Assembly: GCA_013350335.1 (NCBI GenBank)
Contig: CM023540.1
Location: forward strand, 34,464,180-34,528,179
Source: Chimonanthus salicifolius
Lineage: Eukaryota > Streptophyta > Magnoliopsida > Laurales > Calycanthaceae
Direction: 5' to 3'
Length of the DNA stretch: 64,000 nt
Of the stretch, positions 1 through 12,036 are shown in pieces. The notes beneath the pieces are model-generated. The model did no database searches, was not told the DNA's origin, and saw only the letters and a program-made list of their open reading frames with translations. The position numbers and the translations under genes were made by a program. Each line of letters begins with the position of its first letter. Position 1 is the stretch's first letter.

Positions 1-3000
1 CGGTCAAACCGAATTATTGAATAAACAAAACATCCACTAACTCAGACATCTAACAGAACACTTGTAATAGGGATATAGGTAAACATCAATTTATAATTAA
101 AAATAGATTGATAAGTATTATATTCGCCAATGTATATTAAGATTTTAAATTAATGTGATTTAAATCAGTTTAGTTGATCATCAAAGTCTCTTTATAGTGG
201 TTGAGTATTCTCATCTTGTGTGGTAGGTCATGCCCTCAAACTCTTGAGGACGTTTAACCTGATTCATGATATTTGTGGATGATGTCATGGATCCGAAGTT
301 TTACCTATGATCATCACAGAATGGAGTCAGCATGGGTTTCCACATATTAAACAAGAAAAATTAATTTATATTCTATTTTCCATTTTTGAGTCTCTTAATA
401 ATTTATTCAGGTGATGTTATTGTTTGCAAAAAAGATATACTAGATAAATTATTTTAAAAATTATATTTTGAATACGGCCAAGTTAGAACTCAGCTCCTTA
501 TTTTTAGAAATTATATTGCTCAAATTAACTGTCAAATTGGATTTTATTTCTAGAGTGAATAATCATACTTTGAAGCTTATGCTTATGGTCAGCTTTGTAT
601 ACAATATTAGAGAAAAGTTAGATAAATAGAAAATTGTTAATTATTACAATGATTAAATCATTAAAATAGCTCATTAAATTATTTATACATTTGATGCATT
701 CTAATTATTAAAATGAATATTATAAATTAAAAAATTTGTTCAATAAATTAAATAATCTATTTAAACATCTATTTCTTTTAATCATACTTTGAACTCCATA
801 ATTTCTCACTGCTCTATCAGAATTAGATTCTTATACCTCTTTTAATAATGGACATGATTGTAGGATGATTTAGATTAAATTTGCTTAAATGAAAAGTACA
901 TTCTTAGATACATTATACGTGAAGCCACTTAAATAGATTTATTATTATTAATACCATGTAAAGATTGATTGTTCTATAAATTAATTTTAATATTTAGATT
1001 AAAGAAAAATCTCACTTTTTGAGACAGGACATAAGTCATGGTGGGCGTGGCTTGCAAGCAACCGAGGGAAAAGAATATACCAAAACTGCGTGGAAGTCTC
1101 CCACGTGCATAGAAAGGAGAGATGAATCTGGGAAGGTGGAGAAGCGTGCGATGGGTCGAAACAGACGGTCGAGATTGATTTAGAGTATTTCAAGAAAGGG
1201 GAAGAACTGAATACACGTGTGTCACGACGTTTTCCGAGACGATTGCGACCTGCGCTCACCACAATAATATTAACTACTAGATTTTGGCGAAATAACGATC
1301 TTGTCCTCCGACCTTCCCGCCACTCTACTCTCAAAGTTACAATTGGTCCCTGGGCTTTTACCTTAATATCCTATTTATCCCAAAAAGAATTAGTACTATT
1401 AGAACTGAAACTCGAGAGAATGAGTGGGGTTTTAATAAATCTATTCAAACTCATGTCAAAATTATTAAGCATCGCTTGATCCTAATTTAACTCGGGTTGG
1501 ATTTAATAAGTAAAGTCAAATTTATAATAGAAAGAATTAAATGAAGAATGAACACTTATATTGTTTTATTTCAATAAAGAAGTCAGTTTTCTAAAACACT
1601 AATGTAATGCAGTTGAACAACTATCAAGTTAATACACTTTTTTTTAGTTCTATCTCTAGACTATTATTATTAGAATAGTGAAATGATGATACTTAGTAGA
1701 CAACTATTTTCTATGAATTATACTAAACATTTTTCTATAAGAAAAATGAAATGTGTTTTTAAATGTCTACTCTTGTACTACTACTATATTCTCAATTTCA
1801 TTACATATAGTAAAATGAGTTACGAAATGGGCTTAAAAACATATGAACACTTTATTTATTTTTTTTGGTATTTCTACGTTCTCACCATCCACACATTGTA
1901 AAACACACTATCCACAGTGTAGTAGCTTTTAATATTAGGTGTTAGTTTTAAGTATCGTTTTTATATATAACATAACAAACTTGAGTCGAGTAAGTTAGTA
2001 TGGCCAAATCAGGTCAACTCAGGTCGGGTCCGGTTTTCACTCAAATTTTTTAGCCCAACCCAACCTGAATTTAACTTGAGGTAGGGTCAGATCGGATCAA
2101 TTCGGGATTGGGTCGGGTCGGGTTGCCAGTCAAATTTTCGAGTCCAACCTGACCCGAACTTAACTCGGATCTTTTTCTACAACCGAACCCAACCTATTTT
2201 GAAAAATTTAATACCGAACCCACAAAATTTTCAAATCAGGCCATATGCAGATAGGGTCAAAATCCGACCCAAGTTTCAGCCCTAAGTATTATTATTTCGT
2301 AGGAGCTGTTTACTGCTCAATGCTAACAACGACCATAGAAATTCAATATCTATATTTTGTACATCAAAACTCATTTATGTTGAAAGTGAAAAAAGTACTT
2401 TTCAATTAAATAATAAAATTCTTCTTCTTGAAATTAATATTTTAAAGGAATAGAGAAGCACATGTTTAGCTAATTTCATTTGAAAGGATAAATCCTTTCG
2501 TGTTTAAGCAATATTAGATGAATTTGTATTGAACTTTACCAAAGTACTTGAGTTGACATAAAATCTCATGAATCAACTCAACATACGTGCATGTAGCGAA
2601 CAATTTATGTGAAGTATTTTATAGAGAAATTTCTCTATTATGAATCATTTTGTCTAAATTAAATTATTACTTTTACAGAATTTATATTAGATGGTGAAAA
2701 TGAGTTTATTTGATAAATTCAGTCTTTGAATATGAAGTAAACAAAATTCAATTTGAAAAAACCATTCCAGTTTCCAAGTACAATTTTAAAGGCAAATGGA
2801 CAACGGTGAATATTATCTTGAAAAAGGTTTAAATTAATTATAAATTCAATTAAAAAATAGTGAGTATGAACTATGAAGAGAAAATAATGTAAATATAAGC
2901 TTAATAACAATCACTCATCAAATTTACAATAAACCAATTCACAATGAAAATTATCATGCAGTACAAATGACATTTGTTCCCCACTGGTGTCCTTGCCACT

Positions 3001-3563
3001 ATCATTTAGGATTTTTTTAAAGAAAAAACTCAAAATAAAATTTAAACTAATATTTAAGATCTCATTAAATAAATAAATTTAATATTTATTTGATTTATTT
3101 AAATAACTCAATATGTGTCGCCTACTCCCTCTTACCTTTAGTCAGTATTTTCTAAACTTTCTAGCTGTAGAGACTAGAGAGTATTCATTCCTCCAACAAT
3201 CATGCTATAAAATGATTCTCCCAAAACATTGAATTGACAGTTCCTCCCACTTGTTCACAACTTCACATCACTCACAATAAATAAATAAATTTTATTTATT
3301 TGGTTGATGCTTTAATTGTTGTAAACCTGTACATCGTATCTTTTCCTCACTAGTCACTATAGATGATATATCTGTAAACGTAATGTATTCCCCTTGTACA
3401 GAATCTGGAAGTAATGTAATATCACTACAGATATGGAATATTTCAAGAAAAAAGAATAAAGAGGATGAAGTGAATGATTAGTCTCCTTTATTTGTCTGTG
3501 ATATTAGTTTCAATATTTTCAAGTCCAAATTTTCAACCGGCTTTATTGTAGTCGGTTGACATA
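1..3563. other. AT-rich intergenic DNA, no gene recognised
   Basis: No open frame here has a recognisable domain or plausible splice structure. The short frames at 999-1479 and 1683-1901 look like chance. The only structured part is the CGGGT-rich repeat at about 1985-2280, listed separately. A short AT palindrome of aaataaat and atttattt units lies at about 3278-3302. Confidence 0.6.
1985..2280. repeat. CGGGT/ACCCG-rich degenerate repeat with a G-quadruplex motif
   Basis: Two imperfect units of roughly 105 bp follow each other. Each has a GGTCGGGT stretch, then a tcaaattttt block, then cccaaccc and aacttga words. At 2104-2122 there are four GGG runs separated by 2-3 bases, a canonical G-quadruplex motif. 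Related word families recur in the window, for example at 38.8 kb. This is probably a remnant of a dispersed plant repeat; I cannot name the family. Confidence 0.6.
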
Positions 3564-3782
3564 TATTTTCTCCGTTCAATTTTAAATTTTTTATTTTTTT
3601 AAGGAAGAATTTTCAAAAGATTTATGAATTTCTCTCCAACATCCTATAACTCTTCTATTAAAGAAGGGTTAGATAGTTAGAGTAGAAAGATAGATAGAGA
3701 TAATCAAAATGGCATATTAGACAACTATTTGGGGACAGTCCCAAAATGTATATCAGACAATTAAATTGGAACAGAGGGAGTA
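3564..3782. mobile_element. MITE, Stowaway-like, copy A
   Basis: The left end reads ctccgttcaattttaaat and the right end is its approximate inverse, ending in aacagagggagta. This is the CTCCGT...GGGAGTA terminal signature of plant Stowaway-type MITEs. TA dinucleotides flank both ends. The interior matches a second copy at 58.57-58.74 kb, sharing the words ttctcaaaag, ctcctctccaa, gatagatagag, aatcaaaatg, catattaga and cagacaattaaattg. It is non-coding. Confidence 0.7.
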
Positions 3783-4247
3783 TGAAACTGTAGTTTTGCA
3801 CTTTATAATCTTTTTTATATATTGTATATTATGTTTTTTTTATGTGATCGAAGGTATTTAGACTTTTTAAAGTACTTGATAAATCTTCAGATCATGTGCA
3901 AGTCTTTTTATCCACATATACCGAATAATTTTATGAGAAATAACCCTTTGAAATAGAGTATATTATGTATCTTTACAAACATGTACAATAAGAGATCACA
4001 CTGCATTCTTTATTTTAAAATAGTATTTTTACCTTATTCTCTATATTAAAAAAGCCATTTTCTATTTCATAATTTTTTAATCCTTTCGTGTATCTCAAAA
4101 ACAGAGATCAAACTCTCTTCTCTACTCTAAAAAGTACATCTCCTATGTGCTCTCCAATCTCCATTCAAAAATATGTTCTCTACTCTATAATTGAATGATG
4201 GCAAACATCCAATTTTGCTAATATTTTTTCTTATTTAAAGCAACAAT
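3783..4247. other. Intergenic, nothing recognised
   Basis: AT-rich sequence between the MITE and the LINE. I see no coding or structured signal. Confidence 0.5.
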
Positions 4248-6610
4248 AACTCTCTCTTTTTGCTTGGTTATGGAATCACTATCATGTGCTATTGAGAATG
4301 CAGTTGCTAATGGCAATATCCAGTGCCCTTTTACTTCGGGAGATTGTACAATTTCTCATCTTCTCTTCGCTGATGATCTCCTAATTTTTTGCTCTGCTGA
4401 TACAAGGTCGGCTACTCACCTTAAGCAACTTTTGTTGGATTTTAATGTTTTTTCTGGGCTGGTCTTTAATCCATCAAAGAGCCATATTATCTTCTCCGGC
4501 TCTGTAAATAACCGTCTTGAAATCATGAACACATTGGGAATGGGTGAAGCTAAGCTGCCTATCACCTATCTTGGATTGCCTCTTTTTTCTGGAAGAATTC
4601 GCAGAGCAGACTGTGATGGCCTCATTTCTAAAATTCGGAGGAAAGTTTGTAGCTGGGCCAGTTCATCTCTATCTTTTGCTTGTAGAACTGAGCTTCTTAG
4701 ATCCACTATCAACGTCTCTCATATTTATTGGGCGAATGCATTCCTTCTACCCAAATCTTGTATTAATATGATGGAAAAGATAATGAGGAATTTCCTATGG
4801 GGCTCAGATAGTTCGAAGAAGCTACACACTATTGCTTGGTCGAAAATATGTCTCCCCAAGACTAAAGGTGGTTTAGGTTTGCGTAGCATTCTTACTATCA
4901 ATGAAGCATTTCTGATGAGGCAATTTTGGAACCTTGTGCTTTGCAAAGACAACCTTTGGACTTGCTGGATCAAGCAGAAATATTTGAAGAACTCTAGCAT
5001 TTGGCATGTTAAGCTGCAACATGATCCATCTTGGGCATGGAGGTCTATCTTATCTGTCCGTGATCTTGTAAAGAGGTATGCTGTGCCAGTGATTGGTAAT
5101 GGAAAAAGTACTAGTTTTTGGTTCGATCCTTAGATTAGGCCTGGTTTCATCTTGTTTGAACATTTTGGGGGAAGACCTATTCACTCGCTTGGGCTTGGAA
5201 AAGATGTTTTGGTCAGTGCTTTCATTAACAATGGCCAGTGGGTGTTGCCAGAGGACGTGTCTACCCTTTTTATGACCATCTGGAATATGATCAATGGTAT
5301 TTCCCTTCCTGCTCTTCCAATTAATGATGAATTCTGTTGGACTGCTAGTGATGATGGTCAGTTCACTACGGCCTCTGCTATCTTTTCCACCTATAGTACC
5401 TTGGAAGAACCTGGCTGGGTTAAGAACATCTGTTCTCGGGGTGTGTCAGTCGCCATTCTACCCTTACCTGGTTCTTCCTCAACTTTGCTTTGAAGAATAA
5501 ACTATTGCTATATAATCTGGGCATTATCCATGACCTGACTTGTATTCTTTGTGGCACTGAGGTGGAATCTCATCAGCATTTGATGCATTGTAGTTTCTCC
5601 ACTGATGTTTGGAACAATCTGATGAGGAAGTTTCAACTGAACAACTAGTCGGGCAACATCTTGATTGACTCCTCTATGCTGATTCATAACAGTAATGGCC
5701 GCCTTGAATCTTTGGCTGCCCACCTTGCTCTACGTGCAATGATCTGGCACCTTTGGCATGCGAGAAATGACAGAATTTTCAAAAACTCTATCAGCAATAT
5801 TGATCGACTTTGTTACAATATTCGTATGGATATTCGTAATCGTCTCATCTTTCTCCTCTCCAACTCTGATGTTAAGGGGATAAGTGACGGCTTCACAGCT
5901 TCTTGGAACATGCCCCCTGCATCTGTTGCTCCATAGATACCGCTGGATAGGAATGCCCCCCTTATCTCTGGCCCTTGCTCTCTAATCATTTCTCAGTTTT
6001 CTTCTGGTGGGAGGAACTTCCTTGGTGCCATATACTCCGGTGACGGCATCACTGGCTTCTATTCTACCCCTCTCATTTCCATGGTCTCTACCATTCCAAT
6101 GCTGAATTTTGTACAAAAAATTCTATTAGCTATGCTTAGATTGGACATCCCCCTCCATTGCATTATGTTACCCAATGAGATTGCAAAGTTTATTAAACAC
6201 TCCTATGTCTCCCAGTGGCACTACTTCAACCATATTAGAGCTATTAACTCCCTCCTTAGCAAGTTCTGCTCTGGTATTGTTCAAATTGATTGCTGCAAAA
6301 AAGACTCCGCTCGGGTGCTCTCTACTTTTTCGATGACGGGCAACAACGGCATATTTTATTCTATGGATATAGCATCGACTAACAACTGATCATTGGTTTG
6401 CTGGCCTCTTTTATTCTGGCTTACTTTCTTTGTACAGATTGTTGTACATTATTTTATTGGTTTTGTTGGGTGTTGGCTTTTTGCCATATATCTTCTTTCT
6501 TTCTCCTTGTTCGGCCCGAGCTGTGGGCAAAACTTTTGTATCTTGGGCTCCTTTTTTTTTGTTTGAATTACTAACCATATCATTAAAAAAAAAAAAAACT
6601 CTCTCTTTTT
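4248..6610 (+). mobile_element. 5'-truncated LINE (non-LTR retrotransposon) with 14-bp TSD
   Basis: The element is bounded by the direct repeat aactctctcttttt at 4248-4261 and 6597-6610, just after a poly(A) tail at about 6584-6598. The sequence between encodes the C-terminal part of a plant LINE ORF2. It begins inside the reverse transcriptase just after the position of the PLSPYLF motif (reads LVMESLS), keeps the catalytic FADDLLIF block at about 4366-4389, and continues through the thumb region, a zf-RVT motif (C-x2-C, H, H, C near 5539-5591) and a degenerate RNase H-like tail to 6389. This is the usual product of target-primed reverse transcription that stopped early. Confidence 0.92.
4262..6389 (+). 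pseudogene. LINE ORF2 remnant: reverse transcriptase, zf-RVT, RNase H-like
   Basis: The reading frame is broken. The RT frame runs from about 4264 and meets an in-frame TAG at 5131, within WFDP-stop-IRPG where the family has tryptophan. It continues in the same frame to about 5440. One frameshift there moves it to the frame giving SRHSTLTWFFLNFALKNK, the usual entry to zf-RVT. Two more in-frame TAGs follow at 5646 and 5934, and the frame then stays open to 6389. The N-terminal endonuclease and first RT motifs are absent because the copy is 5'-truncated. It cannot encode an active element. Confidence 0.88.
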
Positions 6611-8816
6611 CTTTTAATTCAAATAGTAGATCCAGTATCATATCATCATTGTTAATTCAAATAGTTGATTCGATATCAATATTATCAAAAGTTCATTAAA
6701 TATAGTCTCTTTGCTTCTTTGAAAGCAACAACAATTTTTTTTTCATCGGGATAATGGTTATGATCTCATATTCACATTGATTAATCTCACATCAACTACT
6801 ATAACCCGTGGCCTATTTAGAAAATTCCACCTAGATAGACATGTCTTCTCAATTTGTTTGTCATTCAAATCTTGGTTTTTTTTCTTAAACAATGTTGATT
6901 CTTTTTTAAAGGTTTAGAAAAATATAATTGGTTCAAATATTGTTTCTTTTTCTGTCACTAGCTAAGCACATTTTTAAACTACTATTTTTATAATGAGCAG
7001 TTTGCATTATTGTTGGTCCTCACGTTTAGCCCATCTTCTTCATTTTTAAAGTTTATTTCTTAATATTCCGTCTCACGAAGTAGGAAGTGTTAGATTCGAG
7101 CCCCTATGACCTCATCCAGTGTGCCCTAAGGGCAGTGGATATCACCTTTAGGAGTTTTAGCTAGATTTTCCACGATTTTTCACGATTTTTTATGTGTAAA
7201 TTCAAAATAAATAAATAAATTAGAGACTGATTAGCACAACATCTGTTGGTAATACTTATTGAGGATTCTGTAAAAGAAGAGAAACTGATGTAAGATGAAT
7301 GGCCAAAGATGTTCGAAGTAGAGTCATTTTCTCTAAGAATGAAGTATAAAATTGAAGAGAAAGCTCATCAAAGCATAAGAGCAATTGACTTACAACTAAT
7401 CTATAAGAATCTATACACAAAAATGAGTTCAGTAATTCAATGGTATTACTGCTGTAATAGAAATAATAAATGCAACATAAAAAGTCATGAAATAGACGTG
7501 AAACTATAAAAACATGAACTATTGCATGCAATAAGAAATCAAATTGCAAAACTCAGTAGAATCCAAATTGAAAACCCACTGAATACCAGCCAAGTAGACC
7601 TAACAGCAAGACCTGTTTGACGATGGAAATCAAATTGGAAACGCAAAGATGAAAGCTTCTCCTCCACATTTATTGCCAACTAGGGCTGGATATGGCCGCA
7701 TCTTGTACTGTTCAAAATCAGCAAAATGGCAAGATCAACCAGTTTCTGAGAAAAAGAAGCCAGCAATAATATGTCTGCAAACGACAAGTCAAGATTCAAC
7801 GCTAAAACAGGGACGGTGTGGACCTTGTTCCTCGACCGAGTTTTGCAAGGAAAGAACCGAGTTGAAAACGGCAAAGGGAGAAGGACGTTCGAGCGAGCGA
7901 ACAGGAAGAAGAATAAGAAGGAAGTAAGGGCCAGCGATCATAGCCGAATCTTATTTTTATTTTGAGATTTAACCAAATTAAAATATATTTTCACATTTAT
8001 ATTTAAATCTTATAAATACAATTTAAACAGTAAGCTCAAAAGAAATGGTGTGGGATTGGAGGATTGAATCTTCTCTTTTAGCATAGGATAGAAATTTCCA
8101 AAATGTATGCGTGATCATAAATCACGTCCTTTTGTTTTAAAGGTTCCCTGGATTTACTTTTTAAAGGATGGAAGAAGCACTTTTTTGCAAGTAAAGTGTG
8201 ATTTAGATTTACATGTCAATAAAATGGAAGGCAGCAAAGCATTATTTGCTGCAAAAATCAGTAAAAAGAGCATTCGAACTTCGAAGAATAAGATCGGGTC
8301 ATGACGGTGCCGTCTTGTCAGGAACTTGGACAAGGAAATCTAGCCAACACGCTTTACTCGTGATAGAATGGGAACTCACGCACAATACGTGTGCTAAATG
8401 AGGTTCACACGTACGAGCACGGGAAAAAAAATCATTAGCCCTAATAATATATTTGTAATTAATACAAAAATATTGAATATAAATATTGTAGGATGAAAAA
8501 CTAAAAGAAAAATCATTCAGATCTTGCATTTGTAAATGAGATTGCAGACTCAAACTTATTCCTTTTTTTAAAAAAAAGAAATTTACAGTGTAAGAAACTC
8601 TAAAATACTCAACAAGTAAATGAGTTGAACTATATTCATATAGATTATTACTGAATTTTCCGCCATTTCCTAGACTAACTTTCCTAAATGAAAGACCAAA
8701 ATTTTAAAATAAACCACATAGTAAGTGTTGATCATGTATCGAAACGTAGTCCTGATCTTATTAAATTCAAAATTTCTAATATCAATCTAAAAAACCCTGA
8801 AGTCTTCACTAAAGAA
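6611..8816. other. Intergenic, no gene recognised
   Basis: AT-rich DNA. A short stretch at about 7080-7160 with a tRNA-box-B-like word (agattcgagcccc) may be a decayed SINE, but I cannot bound it. The open frames at 7256-7549, 7649-7965 and 8107-8401 show no domain. Confidence 0.5.
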
Positions 8817-9733
8817 CACGTGGCAGAAAATTTTGAAAATGAGGGCATTTCAGTCATTTGAATTTAAAAAACGAACCCGCCCATAAAAACCCACAGCAGA
8901 ACGTTTAAAGAAGGCTTTTCCACGGTATCACATGCACACGACTGCGACGGCAAATGCCCATCTTTCGGCCGGAATCCTCCACGTGTACGTAGCTCCGTTC
9001 ACACTAGCCGGTAACCGGTCAAACTCCAAGTCTGAAACCAAAAACGAACCATTTGCCCTGAATTCTGTCTCTTCTTACATTAAAGTTGTGAGTCTTCCAC
9101 CGTCCAATGATGCCAACCTTCCAAAATCCAAATAGGAATCCTCCTCTCACGAGAAATTACATCTTTTAAGATCTGATTCTTCACGAACATAGATTTTGTG
9201 AGCCATCTCAAATTGGGGACTCAAAAAATGTGAACAAAATCAATGGGCTATAGACCTATTATTTTAAATTTTAATAAAAAAAATCAATTTTAGCTATGAT
9301 TTGCTGCGAAGAATGTAAGAATTTTAGCTATGACATAAAGCATGTTTGACTCACAAATAAATGGTTTCATCCGCTTGTGCAAAGTGCGCTCAGGACTTAC
9401 GTGGGTCTTATAATCTTACTTAGTTTAAAATTTTAAAATTTGAAGACTAAAATAATAAAATGATTTATAAATTTTATTTGCTGTTTTTTACTGCTTCATC
9501 CAACATAATTATATTTTAAATTTTAATGAATTTTGTCTCTCGAGTTTTCGATTTTCATTAGATGGAGATTTAATTTATAAGATAATGATAAATGTGTAAA
9601 AGATGAGAATATTATATTAATGTGGGAAAAAAAATTACCACCAAATCAATTCTCCATTTCTCCTCCACATGCATCGAATGTGCGCTTCCCACCATCCTTC
9701 ACTCCGTACGATTAACTGGCTACTCCGGGTCAA
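8817..9733 (+). promoter_or_regulatory. WRKY gene upstream region: W-boxes and G-boxes
   Basis: Three W-box cores TTGAC(C/T), the binding site of WRKY proteins, lie upstream of the start at 9816: GGTCAA at 9017-9022 (minus), TTGACT at 9346-9351 and GGTCAA at 9728-9733 (minus, about 83 bp before the ATG). Two G-boxes (CACGTG) lie at 8817-8822 and 8980-8985. This fits the auto- and cross-regulation typical of WRKY genes, but such short motifs also occur by chance. Confidence 0.5.
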
Positions 9734-9815
9734 AATGCGGTGCACAACCCATCCAACCTGTAATCCACTTCCTCCTCCAAAAAAAGGATTAAAATCATAA
9801 ACTCTCTCAATTCTT

Positions 9816-11181
9816 ATGGAAGATAGACAGAGACTCCAGAGAAATGAAGCCTTGAGGATAAGAAAAATGGAGAGGAGTGAGGCCATGGAGATGAATTCAA
9901 CCACAATTTCACCATTTTCCGATCAGATCCAGACTAATTTTCCCTTCTCCGCTTTCTTTGACATCTCCGGTGAAGTCGCGGCACCCGGGAAGACCTCGAT
10001 AGGATTCATGGAGCTGCTGGGAGTTCAAGATCTAAGCTCATCTATCTTCGACCTTCCACCACTTCCACAACTGCAACCAACGCCGCTGCCGGAATCCTCT
10101 GATGCAGCCAACCTCCCTGCAACACCGAATTCATCTTCTATCTCTTCATCGTCGACAGAGGCCGCCAACGATGAGCAGACAAAGGTGGTGGAGGAAGAAG
10201 AAGGAGAAGAGCAAGAGAAGATGAAGAAACAGTGAGTTCCTTTCTTTTCCACTGTTTTTGCTCTCTGTAGCTACTGTTTCTTGCATTACACGCAAGTTTC
10301 GGTGTATTTCCAGTTAAATCAAGAGAACCCATTAAGGGAATTGAGAAAAAATGGTGTTTAATTGTATAATCATCATCAGATCTCTGTAGCTGTTGATGCT
10401 GGAAGATTGAATTTTGATTCATTTATGCTCTTTTTCACTTTATCTTCTATCAGATCGAAGCCGAAGAAGAAGAACCAGAAGAGGGAGAGAGAGCCCCGAT
10501 ATGCCTTCATGACTAAGAGCGAGGTGGATCATCTTGAAGACGGGTATAGGTGGCGGAAATACGGGCAAAAAGCAGTGAAAAACAGCCCATTTCCAAGGTA
10601 TGAATTGTTGAATGCGAACGAGAGTCCACATTGGTTGTGAGGTGGGCTAATCTTTTGGGCTGGAAGCCTAGGCCTACCATGAATTTCCCGACCCAACCCA
10701 ATTCAACCCTATACTCGATCTGAAATTACATCAATACTATGAAAATAAAAGACGTAAATATATATATTTTTCAGAAAGAATTGAATGAATTGATGTTGAA
10801 TGTGCTAATCTTTTGTTTTATAGGAGCTACTATCGTTGCACCAGTGTCAATTGCAATGTAAAGAAGCGGGTCGAGCGATCATCTGAAGATCCGGCGATAG
10901 TTGTGACAACGTATGAAGGGCAGCATACTCATCCAAGCCCAGTGGCGCCGCGGGGAAGCTGCACCATGATGCCGCCGGATTCCCGTGCCGGCTTTGCCTC
11001 TGATAATGCAGCAAATCTTTTGCCTATGCAAATGGCCCAATCCTATTATCAGCAGTTACAGCAGCAGCAACAGCTCTTTTTTAGCTTACCACCTTCTTTC
11101 AATTACAACTCTCCCTCTCCGGTACCTTCTTTCTTTCAAGATCGGCGAAATTGTGCTCCACCGACAGCAGTCTTTGCTTAG
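9816..11181 (+). CDS. WRKY transcription factor, group IIc (WRKY48-like), C-terminus frameshifted
   Basis: DNA-binding regulator that recognises W-boxes in the nucleus. Exons are 9816-10231, 10454-10597 and 10824-11181, giving 305 residues. The second intron splits the Arg codon after NSPFP, the position conserved in WRKY domains outside groups IIa and IIb. The WRKY domain is at about 162-226: the family heptapeptide in the form RWRKYGQK, then zinc ligands C192-x4-C197-x23-H221-x-H223, the group IIc spacing. The N-terminus is Ser/Pro-rich, then acidic, with basic PKKKNQKR near 142-149 as a likely nuclear signal. A Gln run lies in the C-terminal part. As read, the protein ends ...TAVFA at TAG 11179-11181. 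The conserved tail [12 protein letters not shown] lies immediately after it in the next frame, to 11236. The ATG at 9816 is the first in frame; others at 9868 and 9886 are possible. Confidence 0.95.
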
Positions 11182-11236
11182 AGACCATGGGCTTCTTCAG
11201 GACATTCTACCATCAGATGTGATGAAACAAGAGTAG
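11182..11236 (+). pseudogene. Out-of-frame conserved C-terminal tail of the WRKY gene
   Basis: In the frame one base over, this stretch reads [18 protein letters not shown] and then a TAG at 11234-11236. From memory, [12 protein letters not shown] is also near the end of Arabidopsis WRKY48. One extra T in the gctta run at 11178-11180 would explain why the main frame stops just before it. Whether the base is real or a sequence error cannot be told from this window. Confidence 0.8.
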
Positions 11237-11673
11237 ATGTGATTAGGTATGAGTTTCTTCTCTTTAGTGTCAACTGACCTAAGGAAACTCTCATTAGAGA
11301 AGAACCCACTTTTCTTATATATACAAGAATGCTGATTGTAGCTTTTAGATGGTTGTATTTAATCAAATGGGGGTATTATTTTTCTCAACTAAGCTATTTC
11401 TATTGTCCTTGCCTTTGCTTTGATATTGGAGGAAACAAAATGAAAAATCACTATGAAGTGAAAACACAATGATAATATGTTAAATACAATAAAATTACAT
11501 AGTTTGATTGAAGTGATCTTTGAGGATAATATTTCAATGTAGCTCTATAAATACAGAATGAAACTTAAAACTCTTTAAATACTTTTAAAATACATTATGT
11601 TGGCAAATATCTAATACAAAATTACTGAAAATTTTGCCTCTTACTACAGAATGTAAGATATATTTACAACGGC
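11237..11673 (+). other. WRKY 3' flank
   Basis: AT-rich DNA, probably 3' UTR followed by intergenic sequence. Nothing else is recognisable. Confidence 0.5.
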
Positions 11674-12036
11674 TTTCACTCATTAGAATTCGTAAATATT
11701 TGAAGTTGAAGGTCTAAAGTGTTGCATTTCAACAGGTTCTTGTCATCGCCCTTTGGTTTGGCGTTTTGCATATATTATTTCAATTGCTTATACTCATAAG
11801 GGATCGTATATATTCAAAGTTGGAGCTCTAAAGTTCTTCATTTTAATGGGTCCTTGCCATAGCCCTGTTGTTTTGCATTGCTTGTTTCACTTGGTACAAG
11901 ATCATTAAAATACGCCTCTTTGCTGCTGCTTTCACTCATTAGAGTTCGTATTTATTCAAAGTTGGTACCCTAAAGTTTTGCATTTTAATGGGTTTTTGTC
12001 ACCACCCTTTTGTTTTGCATTTCTTGTTTCATATCT
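11674..12036. repeat. Three-copy tandem repeat, units about 110-140 bp
   Basis: Units begin near 11674, 11790 and 11930. Each has an actcat(t/a)ag start, then tcgta-tattt, (tt)caaagttg, a ctaaagt block, cattt-aa-gggt, ttgtcat(cg/cac)ccct and ttttgcat. The copies diverge by indels, so the array is old. It is non-coding. Confidence 0.7.

Noticed and set aside
999..1479. Overlapping frames of 111 and 86 codons on opposite strands
   Set aside because: No family resemblance, no splice context, and composition typical of chance frames.
7649..7965. Two overlapping plus-strand frames with charged C-termini
   Set aside because: No domain, no promoter or intron signals; the basic tail looks like simple AGAAG-rich sequence.
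8932..9135. 67-codon frame upstream of the WRKY gene
   Set aside because: It lies in the promoter region among G- and W-box motifs; unrecognised and without support as a gene.
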